The notes below the pieces were generated by a model. That model was not told where the DNA came from. It searched no databases and saw only the letters and a program-made list of their open reading frames with translations. From contig DYCH01000055.1 in assembly GCA_019418235.1 (NCBI GenBank), positions 1 through 14,508 on the forward strand: DNA of 14,508 nucleotides. The letters are read 5' to 3'. The position numbers were made by a program, and so were the translations under genes. Below, in pieces: positions 1-7,190 of this stretch (the stretch's first letter is position 1; each line of letters begins with the position of its first letter). The stretch comes from Sutterella sp. GTDB lineage: Bacteria; Pseudomonadota; Gammaproteobacteria; Burkholderiales; Burkholderiaceae_F.

Positions 1-51
1 GCCCGACCACGGGACTTTCACCCGCTAGAACAGCACACATGTCGTGCGCAC
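1..51. other. Palindrome-dense edge segment, possible end of a mobile or repeated element
   Basis: Several short inverted repeats crowd into the first 51 bases. CCCG (2-5) can pair with CGGG (10-13), and the same CGGG can instead pair with CCCG (21-24), leaving a 7-base loop. GCAC (33-36) pairs with GTGC (44-47), and GTGCGCAC (44-51) is a perfect palindrome. The segment is richer in GC than the passenger sequence that follows, and its reading frame (no stop from base 3 onward) has no secretion-signal character. This looks like the end of a repeated or mobile element, or a contig edge inside a repeat, rather than autotransporter coding sequence. The element could not be named, so the call is tentative. 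Confidence 0.3.
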
Positions 52-2087
52 AAACGGAGCATTCCATTACTGTAAATGGTAATGCTGTTATTTCGGGAGC
101 GACTGGACTCAATAATGGAAATATCATTATTAAAGGTACCCTGTACGGATCGAATGATGCAAACGAAGTTATGATGTCCGGAGATGGCACTTCCACCATA
201 CAGGCAAATGACGTTGTAATGCAAAATGACGGGACTGTTATTGGAATCAAATTGAAGGCTAATAGCTTAACAATCAACGGCACTACAGCAACTGAAAAAT
301 ATGGATCATTTACTGTTGGAGAAGCAAATGTCGACAGGCCAGAAGGCGTAATAGATGTTAAACGTCTAGTTCTCAACGATAATGTTCGATTGTACCATAA
401 CAGTTCACAAGAACCCCTTAAAGTTGACACTCTAGTTCTTAATACGACAGACGCAAGCTCAAGCTATCTTCAAAGCAAGGCAGCAATGGAATTTGGAGAA
501 GTTATCGTTCAAACAAATGGACGTATTTATGGATACTCTGAGGGTGTCACACTCAACGTTGACAAAGTCGTTGTTGCTGAGCAGGGGGTATTAGCATTAA
601 CATCAAAATTTGATAGTGCCGGTCAAATTGGCAGCATGGTACTTGGAGAGGGGGCGCAGCTCAATAATGGCGAACTCTACGAGGGGACGGGAAGACGAGG
701 TTTCAATACAACAGTGACTCATGTGATTGGTACTAATGTTGATATCGTTAACGAGCACGGAGCTCTCGAACTTGGAACAAAATCTGGATCTGTAAATCTC
801 TCTGCAACTATTAACGACAAAACAGATGGCGTTACCGTCACCCTTAATCAAAAATCTAACTTGACTGTGACGGGCCAAAGTAAGATTGGTACCATCAATA
901 TGATGGGTGGCTTAACGGATATGTCAAAGACTGACGCGGATTTGACTCTTACGAATCTCACTGGCACTGGTGGGACGATCGTAATGGATGCCGCGAAATC
1001 AAATGCAGTGAGTGTTACATCCGCAGATAGTAAAACTCAAGTTGAAGTAAAAGCTTCAGAGAATTCTGACAAGGTAACGATTGATCAGGCTGGTGCCATG
1101 GTTGGTCGTCTTGAAGGTGTCACGAATAAGACTGGCCGTGTCGATGAAGGTATGTATAACGGTGCTATTACTGTTGATGAAGCCGGTAACGCTGTTATGG
1201 CCAAAAATGATCTTATGGCCGATACTCTTGAACTTGCTTCTGCCTCAACGTTAAGTCTTAATCGTGTTCTCATGAACGATGTCCGTAAGCGCCTTGGGGA
1301 CATTCGATCCTCCGAATTCACTAACGGAGTGTGGGCTCGCTATGACGGAGGTAAGCTAAGTGGTGAAGGAACGGAAAACAAGTTCAATACCCTTCACATT
1401 GGCGGAGATATGAGTCCCTTTGCTGATAACTCAACTCGTTTAGGTGTGTCAGTAAGTTACACTAAAGGCGATGTTGACTACACACGTGGCTCTTCCGATC
1501 TCGATGCATACAGCTTTGCTGCCTATGGTACGTGGATGGGTAATAACGGCATGTTTGCTGACGTAATTGCTCGCGTAGCAAAGTCAGAATCCGACATGAC
1601 GGTCGACGGTGCCTACAATGGCAACTTAAAGAACATGGCCTATAGCGTTTCTGGGGAATTGGGTTGGCGATTCGACTTCAATAGCATGCTCTATGTCGAG
1701 CCTCAAATTGAAGCAACTTATACGTATATCGACTCCGATGGTATGACTTTATCTGGTAAGAATGAAGTCTACAATTACACCGTCGATAGTTTCGATAGCC
1801 TTATTGGTCGTATGGGCGTACTTGCAGGCATGAAATGTCCGAATCAAAAGGGCGATGTCTATGTTCGAGCTTCTTTAGTTCACGAATTTATGGGCGATGC
1901 CAAGATCAACGGTGGTCATATGACTACAATTGAAAATGATGGCAAAGATACATGGGTTGAGTATGGTATTGGCACCAACTTTAATCTATCAAAAAACACT
2001 TATGTGTGGGCCGATATTGAACGCACTTCTGGAGCTTTAGTTGATGAGGATATCCGTGGCACCGTTGGAATTCGTTTTGGTTTCTAA
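3..2087 (+). CDS. Autotransporter outer-membrane protein, 5' partial
   Basis: This is the C-terminal part of a type V (autotransporter) secreted protein. The first ATG is at 39, but the frame is open to the window edge and no Sec signal peptide is present, so the true start lies outside or the gene is 5'-truncated. Counting from the ATG at 39 (682 residues), residues 10-390 are Gly/Asn/Thr/Val-rich passenger with short alternating strands typical of a right-handed beta-helix. The stretch around 300-325 (DLTLTNLTGTGGTIVMD) resembles the pertactin-type folding (autochaperone) region. Residues about 430-682 form the 12-stranded translocator barrel: alternating aromatic/polar strands (VWARYDGG, YSFAAYGTW, SGELGWRFDF) and the terminal signature GIRFGF with a final Phe, which is recognised by the BAM complex. 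The barrel call is firm. The passenger's function (adhesin or other) cannot be read from sequence. A strong hairpin terminator follows about 50 bases after the stop. Confidence 0.88.
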   Translation, partial: PTTGLSPARTAHMSCAQTEHSITVNGNAVISGATGLNNGNIIIKGTLYGSNDANEVMMSGDGTSTIQANDVVMQNDGTVIGIKLKANSLTINGTTATEKYGSFTVGEANVDRPEGVIDVKRLVLNDNVRLYHNSSQEPLKVDTLVLNTTDASSSYLQSKAAMEFGEVIVQTNGRIYGYSEGVTLNVDKVVVAEQGVLALTSKFDSAGQIGSMVLGEGAQLNNGELYEGTGRRGFNTTVTHVIGTNVDIVNEHGALELGTKSGSVNLSATINDKTDGVTVTLNQKSNLTVTGQSKIGTINMMGGLTDMSKTDADLTLTNLTGTGGTIVMDAAKSNAVSVTSADSKTQVEVKASENSDKVTIDQAGAMVGRLEGVTNKTGRVDEGMYNGAITVDEAGNAVMAKNDLMADTLELASASTLSLNRVLMNDVRKRLGDIRSSEFTNGVWARYDGGKLSGEGTENKFNTLHIGGDMSPFADNSTRLGVSVSYTKGDVDYTRGSSDLDAYSFAAYGTWMGNNGMFADVIARVAKSESDMTVDGAYNGNLKNMAYSVSGELGWRFDFNSMLYVEPQIEATYTYIDSDGMTLSGKNEVYNYTVDSFDSLIGRMGVLAGMKCPNQKGDVYVRASLVHEFMGDAKINGGHMTTIENDGKDTWVEYGIGTNFNLSKNTYVWADIERTSGALVDEDIRGTVGIRFGF

Positions 2088-2134
2088 TCAATTGACAGAA
2101 GATATTTTAATCTGACCAAACTTCGATCTTACCT

Positions 2135-2167
2135 AAGAGGTTTCAAGTTTTACTTGAAACCTCTTTT
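2135..2167 (+). terminator. Rho-independent terminator of the autotransporter gene
   Basis: A perfect 13-bp stem, AAGAGGTTTCAAG (2135-2147) with CTTGAAACCTCTT (2153-2165), closes a 5-base loop and runs into a short T run (2164-2167). It lies 48 bases after the autotransporter stop codon. The T run is short, but the long perfect stem makes termination likely. Confidence 0.8.
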
Positions 2168-2286
2168 CATGTTGAATTGAGCATTATTGAAGCAATGTCA
2201 CTTGCTTATCTATCATATTTCTCTCCGTCTCCAATCAGAATCGACTCATCTAAGACTTTTTTCTCATAGGGATTTCGACTAAATCA

Positions 2287-2305
2287 TTGCGTGTATGAGA
2301 CGCAA
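2287..2305. promoter_or_regulatory. Possible operator palindrome upstream of the PheC-like gene
   Basis: TTGCGT (2287-2292) and ACGCAA (2300-2305) form a perfect 6-bp inverted repeat with a 7-base centre. It lies about 45 bp upstream of the likely -10 of the next gene, a place where dimeric regulators often bind. It has no T run, so it is not a terminator. No regulator can be named. A single 6-bp arm pair in a roughly 270-bp AT-rich spacer could occur by chance. Confidence 0.25.
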
Positions 2306-2323
2306 ATTTTTCTATTCTGACAC

Positions 2324-2353
2324 TGTTTTTTAAGGTATCGATGTTCGTACAAT
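2324..2353 (+). promoter_or_regulatory. Candidate sigma70 promoter for the PheC-like gene
   Basis: TACAAT (2348-2353) matches the -10 consensus at five of six positions. The -35 is weak (TGTTTT at 2324-2329, 18-base spacer). Transcription would begin near 2360, just ahead of the Shine-Dalgarno at 2371-2378. This supports the ATG at 2385, not the ATG at 2361, as the start codon. The rest of the 2168-2320 spacer holds nothing else recognisable apart from the palindrome at 2287-2305. Confidence 0.35.
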
Positions 2354-2384
2354 TTTTCTAATGGTTCCTCAAAGGAGAATTGTC

Positions 2385-3167
2385 ATGACCATCAAACATT
2401 CATTGATCACACTTTCATTAATGGCTGCCATGACGGTTGCAGCAACGACTGGTGCTGTTGCCGATGACCGCTTAGACGACATCATGGAGTCAAACACCTT
2501 GCGTGTTGGTACCCCCGGTGACTATCGTCCTTTTGCAATGAAAGAAGGTGATCAATTTGTGGGGCATGACATTGAACTCATCGAAAAGATGGCCGCAGTC
2601 TACGGCTGGAAAGTCCAAATCGTCCAAACGACTTGGTCTAACCTTCAAAAAGATTTGGAAAAAGACAAATTCGACATTGCCGTGGGTGGCATTACCCGTT
2701 CCCCGGCTCGTGTCTTAAAAGGCGAATTCCTTCCCGCCTACGCACCTTTCGGTAAGGTTGCCCTTATTCGCAAAGATATGAAGAATAAGCTCACGAGCCT
2801 TGAGAAGCTTAACCAACCGAACGTCCGAGTGATTAAGAATCCCGGTGGCACGAACGAGCAGTTTGTCTTAAAGAACCTCACAAAAGCTCAAATCTCCACG
2901 CATGAAAAGAATTATGAAATTCCGGGCTTGATTGCTGCAGGTAAAGGTGACGTGATGATCACGGAAAACGCTGAAGCCCAATTGTATGCAAAGAAATATC
3001 CGAAATTGCACGCACAGTTCTTAAATAACCCGTTGACGCCTGTGAACTACATGGGCTTTTGGATGCCCACTGACGATGAAGACTTCATCCGTGTGATGAA
3101 CTACACGTGGAATTTGATGGAGCTTCGCGGTGAATTGAAGGCTTTGGAAAAGAAATACTTGAAGTAA
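2385..3167 (+). CDS. Periplasmic cyclohexadienyl/arogenate dehydratase-like protein (PheC family, SBP_bac_3 fold)
   Basis: A secreted single-domain protein of the bacterial type 3 solute-binding fold. The start is set at 2385 because AAAGGAGA (2371-2378) lies 6 bases upstream; an in-frame ATG at 2361 lacks a ribosome site. Of 260 residues, 1-26 form a Sec signal peptide (MTIKHSL, hydrophobic core, A-V-A before DD). The mature start RLDDIMESNTLRVGTPGDY, the PF at 49-50 and NPGGTNE (152-158) closely follow Pseudomonas PheC, which turns prephenate into phenylpyruvate or arogenate into phenylalanine in the periplasm. MITENAEA (191-198) matches the PheC segment that, by my recollection, carries the catalytic Glu (here Glu197). 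Arg109 in the GGITRSPAR stretch is at the usual ligand-carboxylate position. No permease or ATPase genes adjoin it, which favours an enzyme or an orphan binding protein. Since PheC evolved from amino-acid binding proteins, a polar amino-acid binding role remains possible. A terminator follows directly. Confidence 0.8.
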   Translation: MTIKHSLITLSLMAAMTVAATTGAVADDRLDDIMESNTLRVGTPGDYRPFAMKEGDQFVGHDIELIEKMAAVYGWKVQIVQTTWSNLQKDLEKDKFDIAVGGITRSPARVLKGEFLPAYAPFGKVALIRKDMKNKLTSLEKLNQPNVRVIKNPGGTNEQFVLKNLTKAQISTHEKNYEIPGLIAAGKGDVMITENAEAQLYAKKYPKLHAQFLNNPLTPVNYMGFWMPTDDEDFIRVMNYTWNLMELRGELKALEKKYLK

Positions 3168-3186
3168 TCCTCCAGTTCTTTATGAG

Positions 3187-3219
3187 AAAAGCGAAAGTCT
3201 TTTGGGCTTTCGCTTTTTT
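3187..3219. terminator. Bidirectional terminator between convergent genes
   Basis: AAAAGCGAAAG (3187-3197) pairs with CTTTCGCTTTT (3207-3217) around a 9-base loop, giving an 11-bp stem with T6 (3214-3219) on the plus strand. On the minus strand the A4 tract (3187-3190) supplies a shorter T run. It sits 19 bases after the PheC-like stop and 5 bases beyond the mtgA stop, so it probably ends transcription from both sides. Confidence 0.85.
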
Positions 3220-3224
3220 AATAC

Positions 3225-3932
3225 CTATTTCATTTGGTTATTAATTCGACGAATTTCATAATTATCGAGATTTCGCCAAATCCGCCACATCTGTTCTCGT
3301 AATTTGGGCGTTGTTTGTTTTTGGTAATACTTAGGGTTCGTTAAAATCGCTGCCAACCACACCGATTGCCACTTCTGAAGGTTCGCCGCATGGGTTCCAT
3401 AATAATAACGCGCTGCCGCTTCTACCCCGAAAATCCCCTTCCCGAATTCCGCAATATTGAGGTACGTCTCAATGATGCGCCCCTTACTCCACGTGGCTTC
3501 CATCACCAAGGTCAAAATGATTTCCTGCCCCTTACGGATGTAACTTTTCTCATGAGACAAAAAGAGGTTCTTGACGGTTTGTTGCGTGATGGTCGAACCA
3601 CCCGGCGCAGACTTATCAAGAAAGACATTATTGATAAAAGCTTGGTAAGTGGAATTCCACTCAATGCCACGGTGCTTAGGAAAGTGGAAGTCTTCCGCAG
3701 AAATCGCACTGCGAATCATGACGTTGCTGATTTGATTGAGTTTGACCGGATAGTGACGAACCTTACCCAATCGAGCTCGTTCGCTTTCAATGTAGGAAGA
3801 CGTTGTGACGGGGTTATAGGCGTAGTAGAGAACTTGGCCAATGTAGTAAGACTCAATGGCAACAACCAAACCCAATACCGCCCAAACGATACGTTTGATC
3901 CAAGGTTTGATTGTTAACCATTGACTTCGCAT
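3225..3932 (-). CDS. mtgA: Monofunctional biosynthetic peptidoglycan transglycosylase
   Basis: MtgA polymerises lipid II into glycan strands on the outer face of the inner membrane. The 235-residue length is normal for the family. Residues 13-37 form one membrane anchor after a short cytoplasmic tail. The GT51 motifs follow in order: SAEDFHFPKHRG with the catalytic Glu80; GGSTITQQ (111-118); KNLFLS; RKGQEI with the second Glu (137); RIIETYLNIAEFG; and EAAARYYYG. There is no transpeptidase domain, which separates it from class A penicillin-binding proteins. The ATG lies 9 bases after the rimO stop, with AAGGG just upstream, so it is the last gene of the rluD-pgeF-rimO-mtgA run. PgeF in the same run also acts on peptidoglycan quality, so a shared cell-wall link is plausible. 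Confidence 0.95.
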   Translation of the reverse strand: MRSQWLTIKPWIKRIVWAVLGLVVAIESYYIGQVLYYAYNPVTTSSYIESERARLGKVRHYPVKLNQISNVMIRSAISAEDFHFPKHRGIEWNSTYQAFINNVFLDKSAPGGSTITQQTVKNLFLSHEKSYIRKGQEIILTLVMEATWSKGRIIETYLNIAEFGKGIFGVEAAARYYYGTHAANLQKWQSVWLAAILTNPKYYQKQTTPKLREQMWRIWRNLDNYEIRRINNQMK

Positions 3933-3941
3933 AGCAGCCCT

Positions 3942-5282
3942 TTAAGGGACGTGACGCCCCACCAAGTCGTACTCTTCATTCGCCGTTACGCGAACGTTGA
4001 CGATATCACCGGGATTTAAGTGACCGTCCGTTGTCACATAGATAATGCCATCAATTTCAGGGGCGTCCGCCGTTGTGCGACCAATAGCCACCCCGTCTTC
4101 ATCTTCGCATTCATCAATGATAACCGGCAACGTTTGACCAATCTTGCGTGCCAAGCGTTCAGCCGAGATACGACTTTGCACTTCCATAAAGCGTTCTCGA
4201 CGCTCTTCACGCACTTCGTCAGGCAAAGCGCCCGGCAACTCATTGGCCGTCGCCCCTTCAATGGGAGAGTAGGCAAAGCAACCCACACGATCGAGTTGTG
4301 CATCTTCCAAGAAGTCCAAAAGGTATTGGAATTCTTCTTCCGTCTCTCCGGGGAAACCGGCAATAAAGGTCGAGCGAATCGTCAAATCCGGACAAATCGA
4401 GCGCCAAGCCTTAATACGCTCAAGCGTCTTTTCCGTGCAGGCGGGACGCTTCATGGACTTCAACACACGGGGATGCGCGTGTTGGAACGGAATATCCAAG
4501 TAGGGTAAAATCTTGCCTTCGGCCATCAATTCCACAACGGCATCAACATGAGGATAGGGATAGACGTAGTGCATACGAATCCACATCCCCAAGTCACCCA
4601 ATTCTTTCGCTAAGTCTAAAAGCTTCGCACGAACGGCCTTACCGTTATCGGTAAAGTCAATCCCATACTTGCGATCAACACCGTAAGCAGAGGTATCCTG
4701 ACTAATCACCATCAATTCTTTGACGCCTTGAGCCTTAAGAAGTTTAGCTTCACGCAAAATTTCACCCACAGGGCGGCTCACCAAGAGGCCGCGCAATTGC
4801 GGAATGATGCAAAAAGCGCAATGGTGGTTACAGCCTTCGCTGATCTTTAAGTAGGCGTAGTGATTGGGCGTTAACTTAATGCCGGCCTTGGGCACCAAGT
4901 CGTAGAAAGGATCATGAGGTTTGGGCAAATGTTGGTGCACCAACGAAATCACCTTGTTAAATTCCCCGGGACCGGTAATGCCTAACACGTTGGGGCAGAC
5001 GTCATCCAAGTACATCGTACCGTCCAAGTGCTTCTTGGCCCCCAAACAGCCCGTCACGATCACGCGACCGTTTTCACGCATGGCTTCTTGAATTGCTTCC
5101 ACGCTCTCGGCCACGGCTTCATTTAAAAAGCCACAGGTGTTCACAATCACCAAATCGGCATCGTGGTAGGAGCCCACCAAGTCATAACCTTCGGCACGAA
5201 GCTCGGTCATGATGCGTTCAGAATCAACCAACGCTTTGGGGCAACCCATGGACACAAAGCCCACACGGGGAATTCGACTCAT
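3942..5282 (-). CDS. rimO: Ribosomal protein S12 methylthiotransferase RimO
   Basis: A radical-SAM enzyme that adds a methylthio group to the conserved Asp of ribosomal protein S12 (Asp89 in E. coli numbering). The ATG at 5282 is chosen over the TTG one codon upstream because AAAGGAG (5290-5296) lies 7 bases from the ATG and only 4 from the TTG. The 446-residue product has an N-terminal UPF0004 domain with cluster ligands Cys14, Cys50 and Cys79; the radical-SAM motif CNHHCAFC (Cys151, 155, 158) followed by IIPQLRG; and a C-terminal TRAM domain from about 375 to the end. The CIIP-x-x-RG context and the length favour RimO over the tRNA enzymes MiaB and MtaB. The start codon shares its A with the pgeF TGA stop (TGATG), indicating coupled translation. 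Confidence 0.95.
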   Translation of the reverse strand: MSRIPRVGFVSMGCPKALVDSERIMTELRAEGYDLVGSYHDADLVIVNTCGFLNEAVAESVEAIQEAMRENGRVIVTGCLGAKKHLDGTMYLDDVCPNVLGITGPGEFNKVISLVHQHLPKPHDPFYDLVPKAGIKLTPNHYAYLKISEGCNHHCAFCIIPQLRGLLVSRPVGEILREAKLLKAQGVKELMVISQDTSAYGVDRKYGIDFTDNGKAVRAKLLDLAKELGDLGMWIRMHYVYPYPHVDAVVELMAEGKILPYLDIPFQHAHPRVLKSMKRPACTEKTLERIKAWRSICPDLTIRSTFIAGFPGETEEEFQYLLDFLEDAQLDRVGCFAYSPIEGATANELPGALPDEVREERRERFMEVQSRISAERLARKIGQTLPVIIDECEDEDGVAIGRTTADAPEIDGIIYVTTDGHLNPGDIVNVRVTANEEYDLVGRHVP

Positions 5283-6073
5283 CAAGCTTCTCCTTTAATC
5301 CAAATCATGGCGGCGTGACGGCCCGTCGTTTCATCGCGACGGAAGCTATAAAAGAGATCCGCATTGGCGTACGTTGAATGACGAGCAACCACCGTATCGG
5401 TCACGCCGACTTGAGCCAAAGCTTGAGTGGCTAAGGTCGTAAGTGATGCTAAATACTTGCCGTCACCCTTGGCTTTAAAAGCGTCGGACGCTTGAGGCAA
5501 ATGTTGTTGCATTGCCTTTAAAACATCCTCACCCGTTTCAAAGTCATCGTCACCGATGCGCGGGCCCATCCAAGCCAAGTATTCATGCGCTCCGCCCAAA
5601 CGTTCGTTTAAGCGAGCAATCGTCTTTTGCAAAATGCCATCGGCCAAACTTCGCCAACCGCAATGAACAGCAGCAACGGCCTTACCCGTCTTTTCAGTGA
5701 TTAACACCGGTAAACAGTCAGCCACTTGCACCACACAAACCACGCCAGGCGTCACCGAGGTGCTTGCATCGGCTTCGACTTCCAACTCGCTCGTTTCAGC
5801 ATCCACAATCGTGGTGCCATGCACTTGCTTGAGCCACTTAGGGTCAGAAGGCACCAATTGCGAAGCCAATTGACGATTCATCTTGACACAAAAATCCACG
5901 TCACCGCAGTAGGCGCCAACATTAAAGCCGCCCACACCCGTCTTGTCACCATAAGGGCCAGAAGAAACACCACCAGCGCGTAACGTCATTAAAGCGTCGA
6001 CGTTTTCAGGACAAAGCTTGTCCCAATCGGGTTGCAAAATTTCAAGCGCAGGTTTCGTTGCATCATCAATCAT
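5282..6073 (-). CDS. pgeF: Peptidoglycan editing factor / purine nucleoside phosphorylase (DUF152, YfiH family)
   Basis: A cytoplasmic Cu-oxidase_4/DUF152 protein. Family members were first called polyphenol oxidases. They have since been shown to phosphorolyse or deaminate purine nucleosides, and E. coli PgeF prevents mis-incorporation of L-Ser for L-Ala in peptidoglycan precursors. The metal and active-site residues of the family are all present: QVHG with His85, ADCLPV with Cys120, and VHCGWR with His137. The N-terminal GGVSSGPYG and the GPRIG-DDFETG and FYSFRRD-TTGR blocks are also recognisable. The length of 263 is typical. The ATG is 3 bases after the rluD stop with AAGGAA upstream. Direct pairing behind rluD is a widely conserved arrangement. 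I am sure of the family; the in vivo substrate is taken from relatives. Confidence 0.93.
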   Translation of the reverse strand: MIDDATKPALEILQPDWDKLCPENVDALMTLRAGGVSSGPYGDKTGVGGFNVGAYCGDVDFCVKMNRQLASQLVPSDPKWLKQVHGTTIVDAETSELEVEADASTSVTPGVVCVVQVADCLPVLITEKTGKAVAAVHCGWRSLADGILQKTIARLNERLGGAHEYLAWMGPRIGDDDFETGEDVLKAMQQHLPQASDAFKAKGDGKYLASLTTLATQALAQVGVTDTVVARHSTYANADLFYSFRRDETTGRHAAMIWIKGEA

Positions 6074-6076
6074 GTC

Positions 6077-7084
6077 TTATTCCTTAAATACCGTGACCGG
6101 TTCATCCCAAGGGCCAAAACCCAAGGTGTCCATTAATTCAATCATATCTTCGGGCGGCTCCACAAACCATTCCATGTGTTCTTGCGTTCGCGGATGCACG
6201 AGCCCTAAACGCGATGCATGCAACGCCTGACGTTGCATCATCGACAAAGGAGAATCCGACGGTAGTTTACCCAATTTTCCTTTATAGACGGGGTCACCTA
6301 ATAAAGGAAGACCTGCCCATTGCATATGCACGCGAATTTGGTGCGTGCGACCGGTATCTAATCGACAAGCAATCCAAGACACAGTCAAGGGCGTTTGACC
6401 GGCACCCGGCACAAACGCAGCATCCACCAAGCGCACATGAGTTTTGGCTTCTTTGCTGCGCGGGCCCTGACCCACACAGAAGCGCATGGGAGAGCGCGGA
6501 TCGCGCATGATGGGTTCATCAACAAAACCCGCTTCAGGAGCACGACCGTGAACAATTGCCCAATACTCACGCTTGACCGTACGGGCTTGGAGCTGACGAA
6601 TCAAATCGGTTTGGGCTTCAATCGTCTTCGCAACCACCATTAAACCTGACGTATCACGATCCAAACGGTGCACGATACCGGCTCGCGGCACATTCTTTAA
6701 TTCCGGGTTTCTAAATAAAAGGCCGTTCAAAAGCGTATCGTCCCAGTGACCGGCTGCCGGATGCACGACTAAACCCACGGGTTTATTGACGACCAAGATA
6801 TCGTCATCTTCGTACACCACATCCAAATCCATCTCCACGGCCTTAAACGCCAACTCTTCAGGCGAAGGTTGTGCGATGACTTCGATTTCGTCACCAGCAC
6901 TCACCTTTTGTCGAATCTTTGTGGCAACCTCACCATTAACGGTCACCGCCCCCTCTTCAATCCAACTTTGAAGACGTGCGCGCGAGATGGAAGGCATCAA
7001 TTGTGCCAAGACTTTATCCAAACGCTCACCCATCGCATCATCGGGGGCCATAAAAGCGGTGGCTTCGTCATAGAGTTGTGACAT
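6077..7084 (-). CDS. rluD: 23S rRNA pseudouridine synthase RluD (sites 1911/1915/1917)
   Basis: A pseudouridine synthase of the RsuA/RluA superfamily. Residues about 20-70 form an S4 RNA-binding domain (RLDKVLAQLMP, VTVNGE). The catalytic domain begins near 90, with NKPVGLVVHP, the signature HRLDRDTSG (139-147) carrying catalytic Asp142, and RLDTGRTHQIRVHM. The S4 domain, length of 335 and neighbouring pgeF point to RluD, which modifies helix 69 of 23S rRNA and aids 50S maturation, rather than RluC. It is the first gene of the minus-strand run and is divergent from bamD across a 106-bp spacer. AAGGAA (7091-7096 on the plus strand as TTCCTT) sits 6 bases before the ATG. I found no convincing -10/-35 pair for it in the spacer. 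Confidence 0.93.
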   Translation of the reverse strand: MSQLYDEATAFMAPDDAMGERLDKVLAQLMPSISRARLQSWIEEGAVTVNGEVATKIRQKVSAGDEIEVIAQPSPEELAFKAVEMDLDVVYEDDDILVVNKPVGLVVHPAAGHWDDTLLNGLLFRNPELKNVPRAGIVHRLDRDTSGLMVVAKTIEAQTDLIRQLQARTVKREYWAIVHGRAPEAGFVDEPIMRDPRSPMRFCVGQGPRSKEAKTHVRLVDAAFVPGAGQTPLTVSWIACRLDTGRTHQIRVHMQWAGLPLLGDPVYKGKLGKLPSDSPLSMMQRQALHASRLGLVHPRTQEHMEWFVEPPEDMIELMDTLGFGPWDEPVTVFKE

Positions 7085-7128
7085 GTAACTTTCCTTAACT
7101 TAATTACTTTTTAGCACTCGCCAGTCTG

Positions 7129-7155
7129 TTGAGAGCGTTATGTTTTCGCTATAAT
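7129..7155 (+). promoter_or_regulatory. Candidate promoter of bamD
   Basis: A perfect -10 hexamer, TATAAT, lies at 7150-7155. TTGAGA (7129-7134) gives a -35 with a short 15-base spacer, while the overlapping TGTTGA (7127-7132) gives 17 bases with a poorer match. Transcription would start near 7162, about 29 bases before the bamD ATG. Confidence 0.5.
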
Positions 7156-7190
7156 CCAAAAATATTGAATCTTTTTCAAACAGACATCCA

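Noticed and set aside
39..2087. Complete autotransporter gene starting at the ATG at 39
   Set aside because: There is no Sec signal peptide after this ATG and the frame is open upstream, so the protein could not be exported from this start.
2361..2384. Upstream ATG as start of the PheC-like gene
   Set aside because: It would place the SD AAAGGAGA inside the coding region and put MVPQRRIV ahead of a normal signal peptide. The ATG at 2385 has correct SD spacing.
3366..3917. 183-codon plus-strand open frame antisense to mtgA
   Set aside because: mtgA has every GT51 motif intact on the other strand. The antisense product has no domain, signal or convincing ribosome site and is a shadow of codon bias.
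4020..4508. 162-codon plus-strand open frame antisense to rimO
   Set aside because: It overlaps the radical-SAM/TRAM part of a complete rimO. Its composition (many Arg, Asn, Phe, Thr) is typical of reverse-strand shadows.
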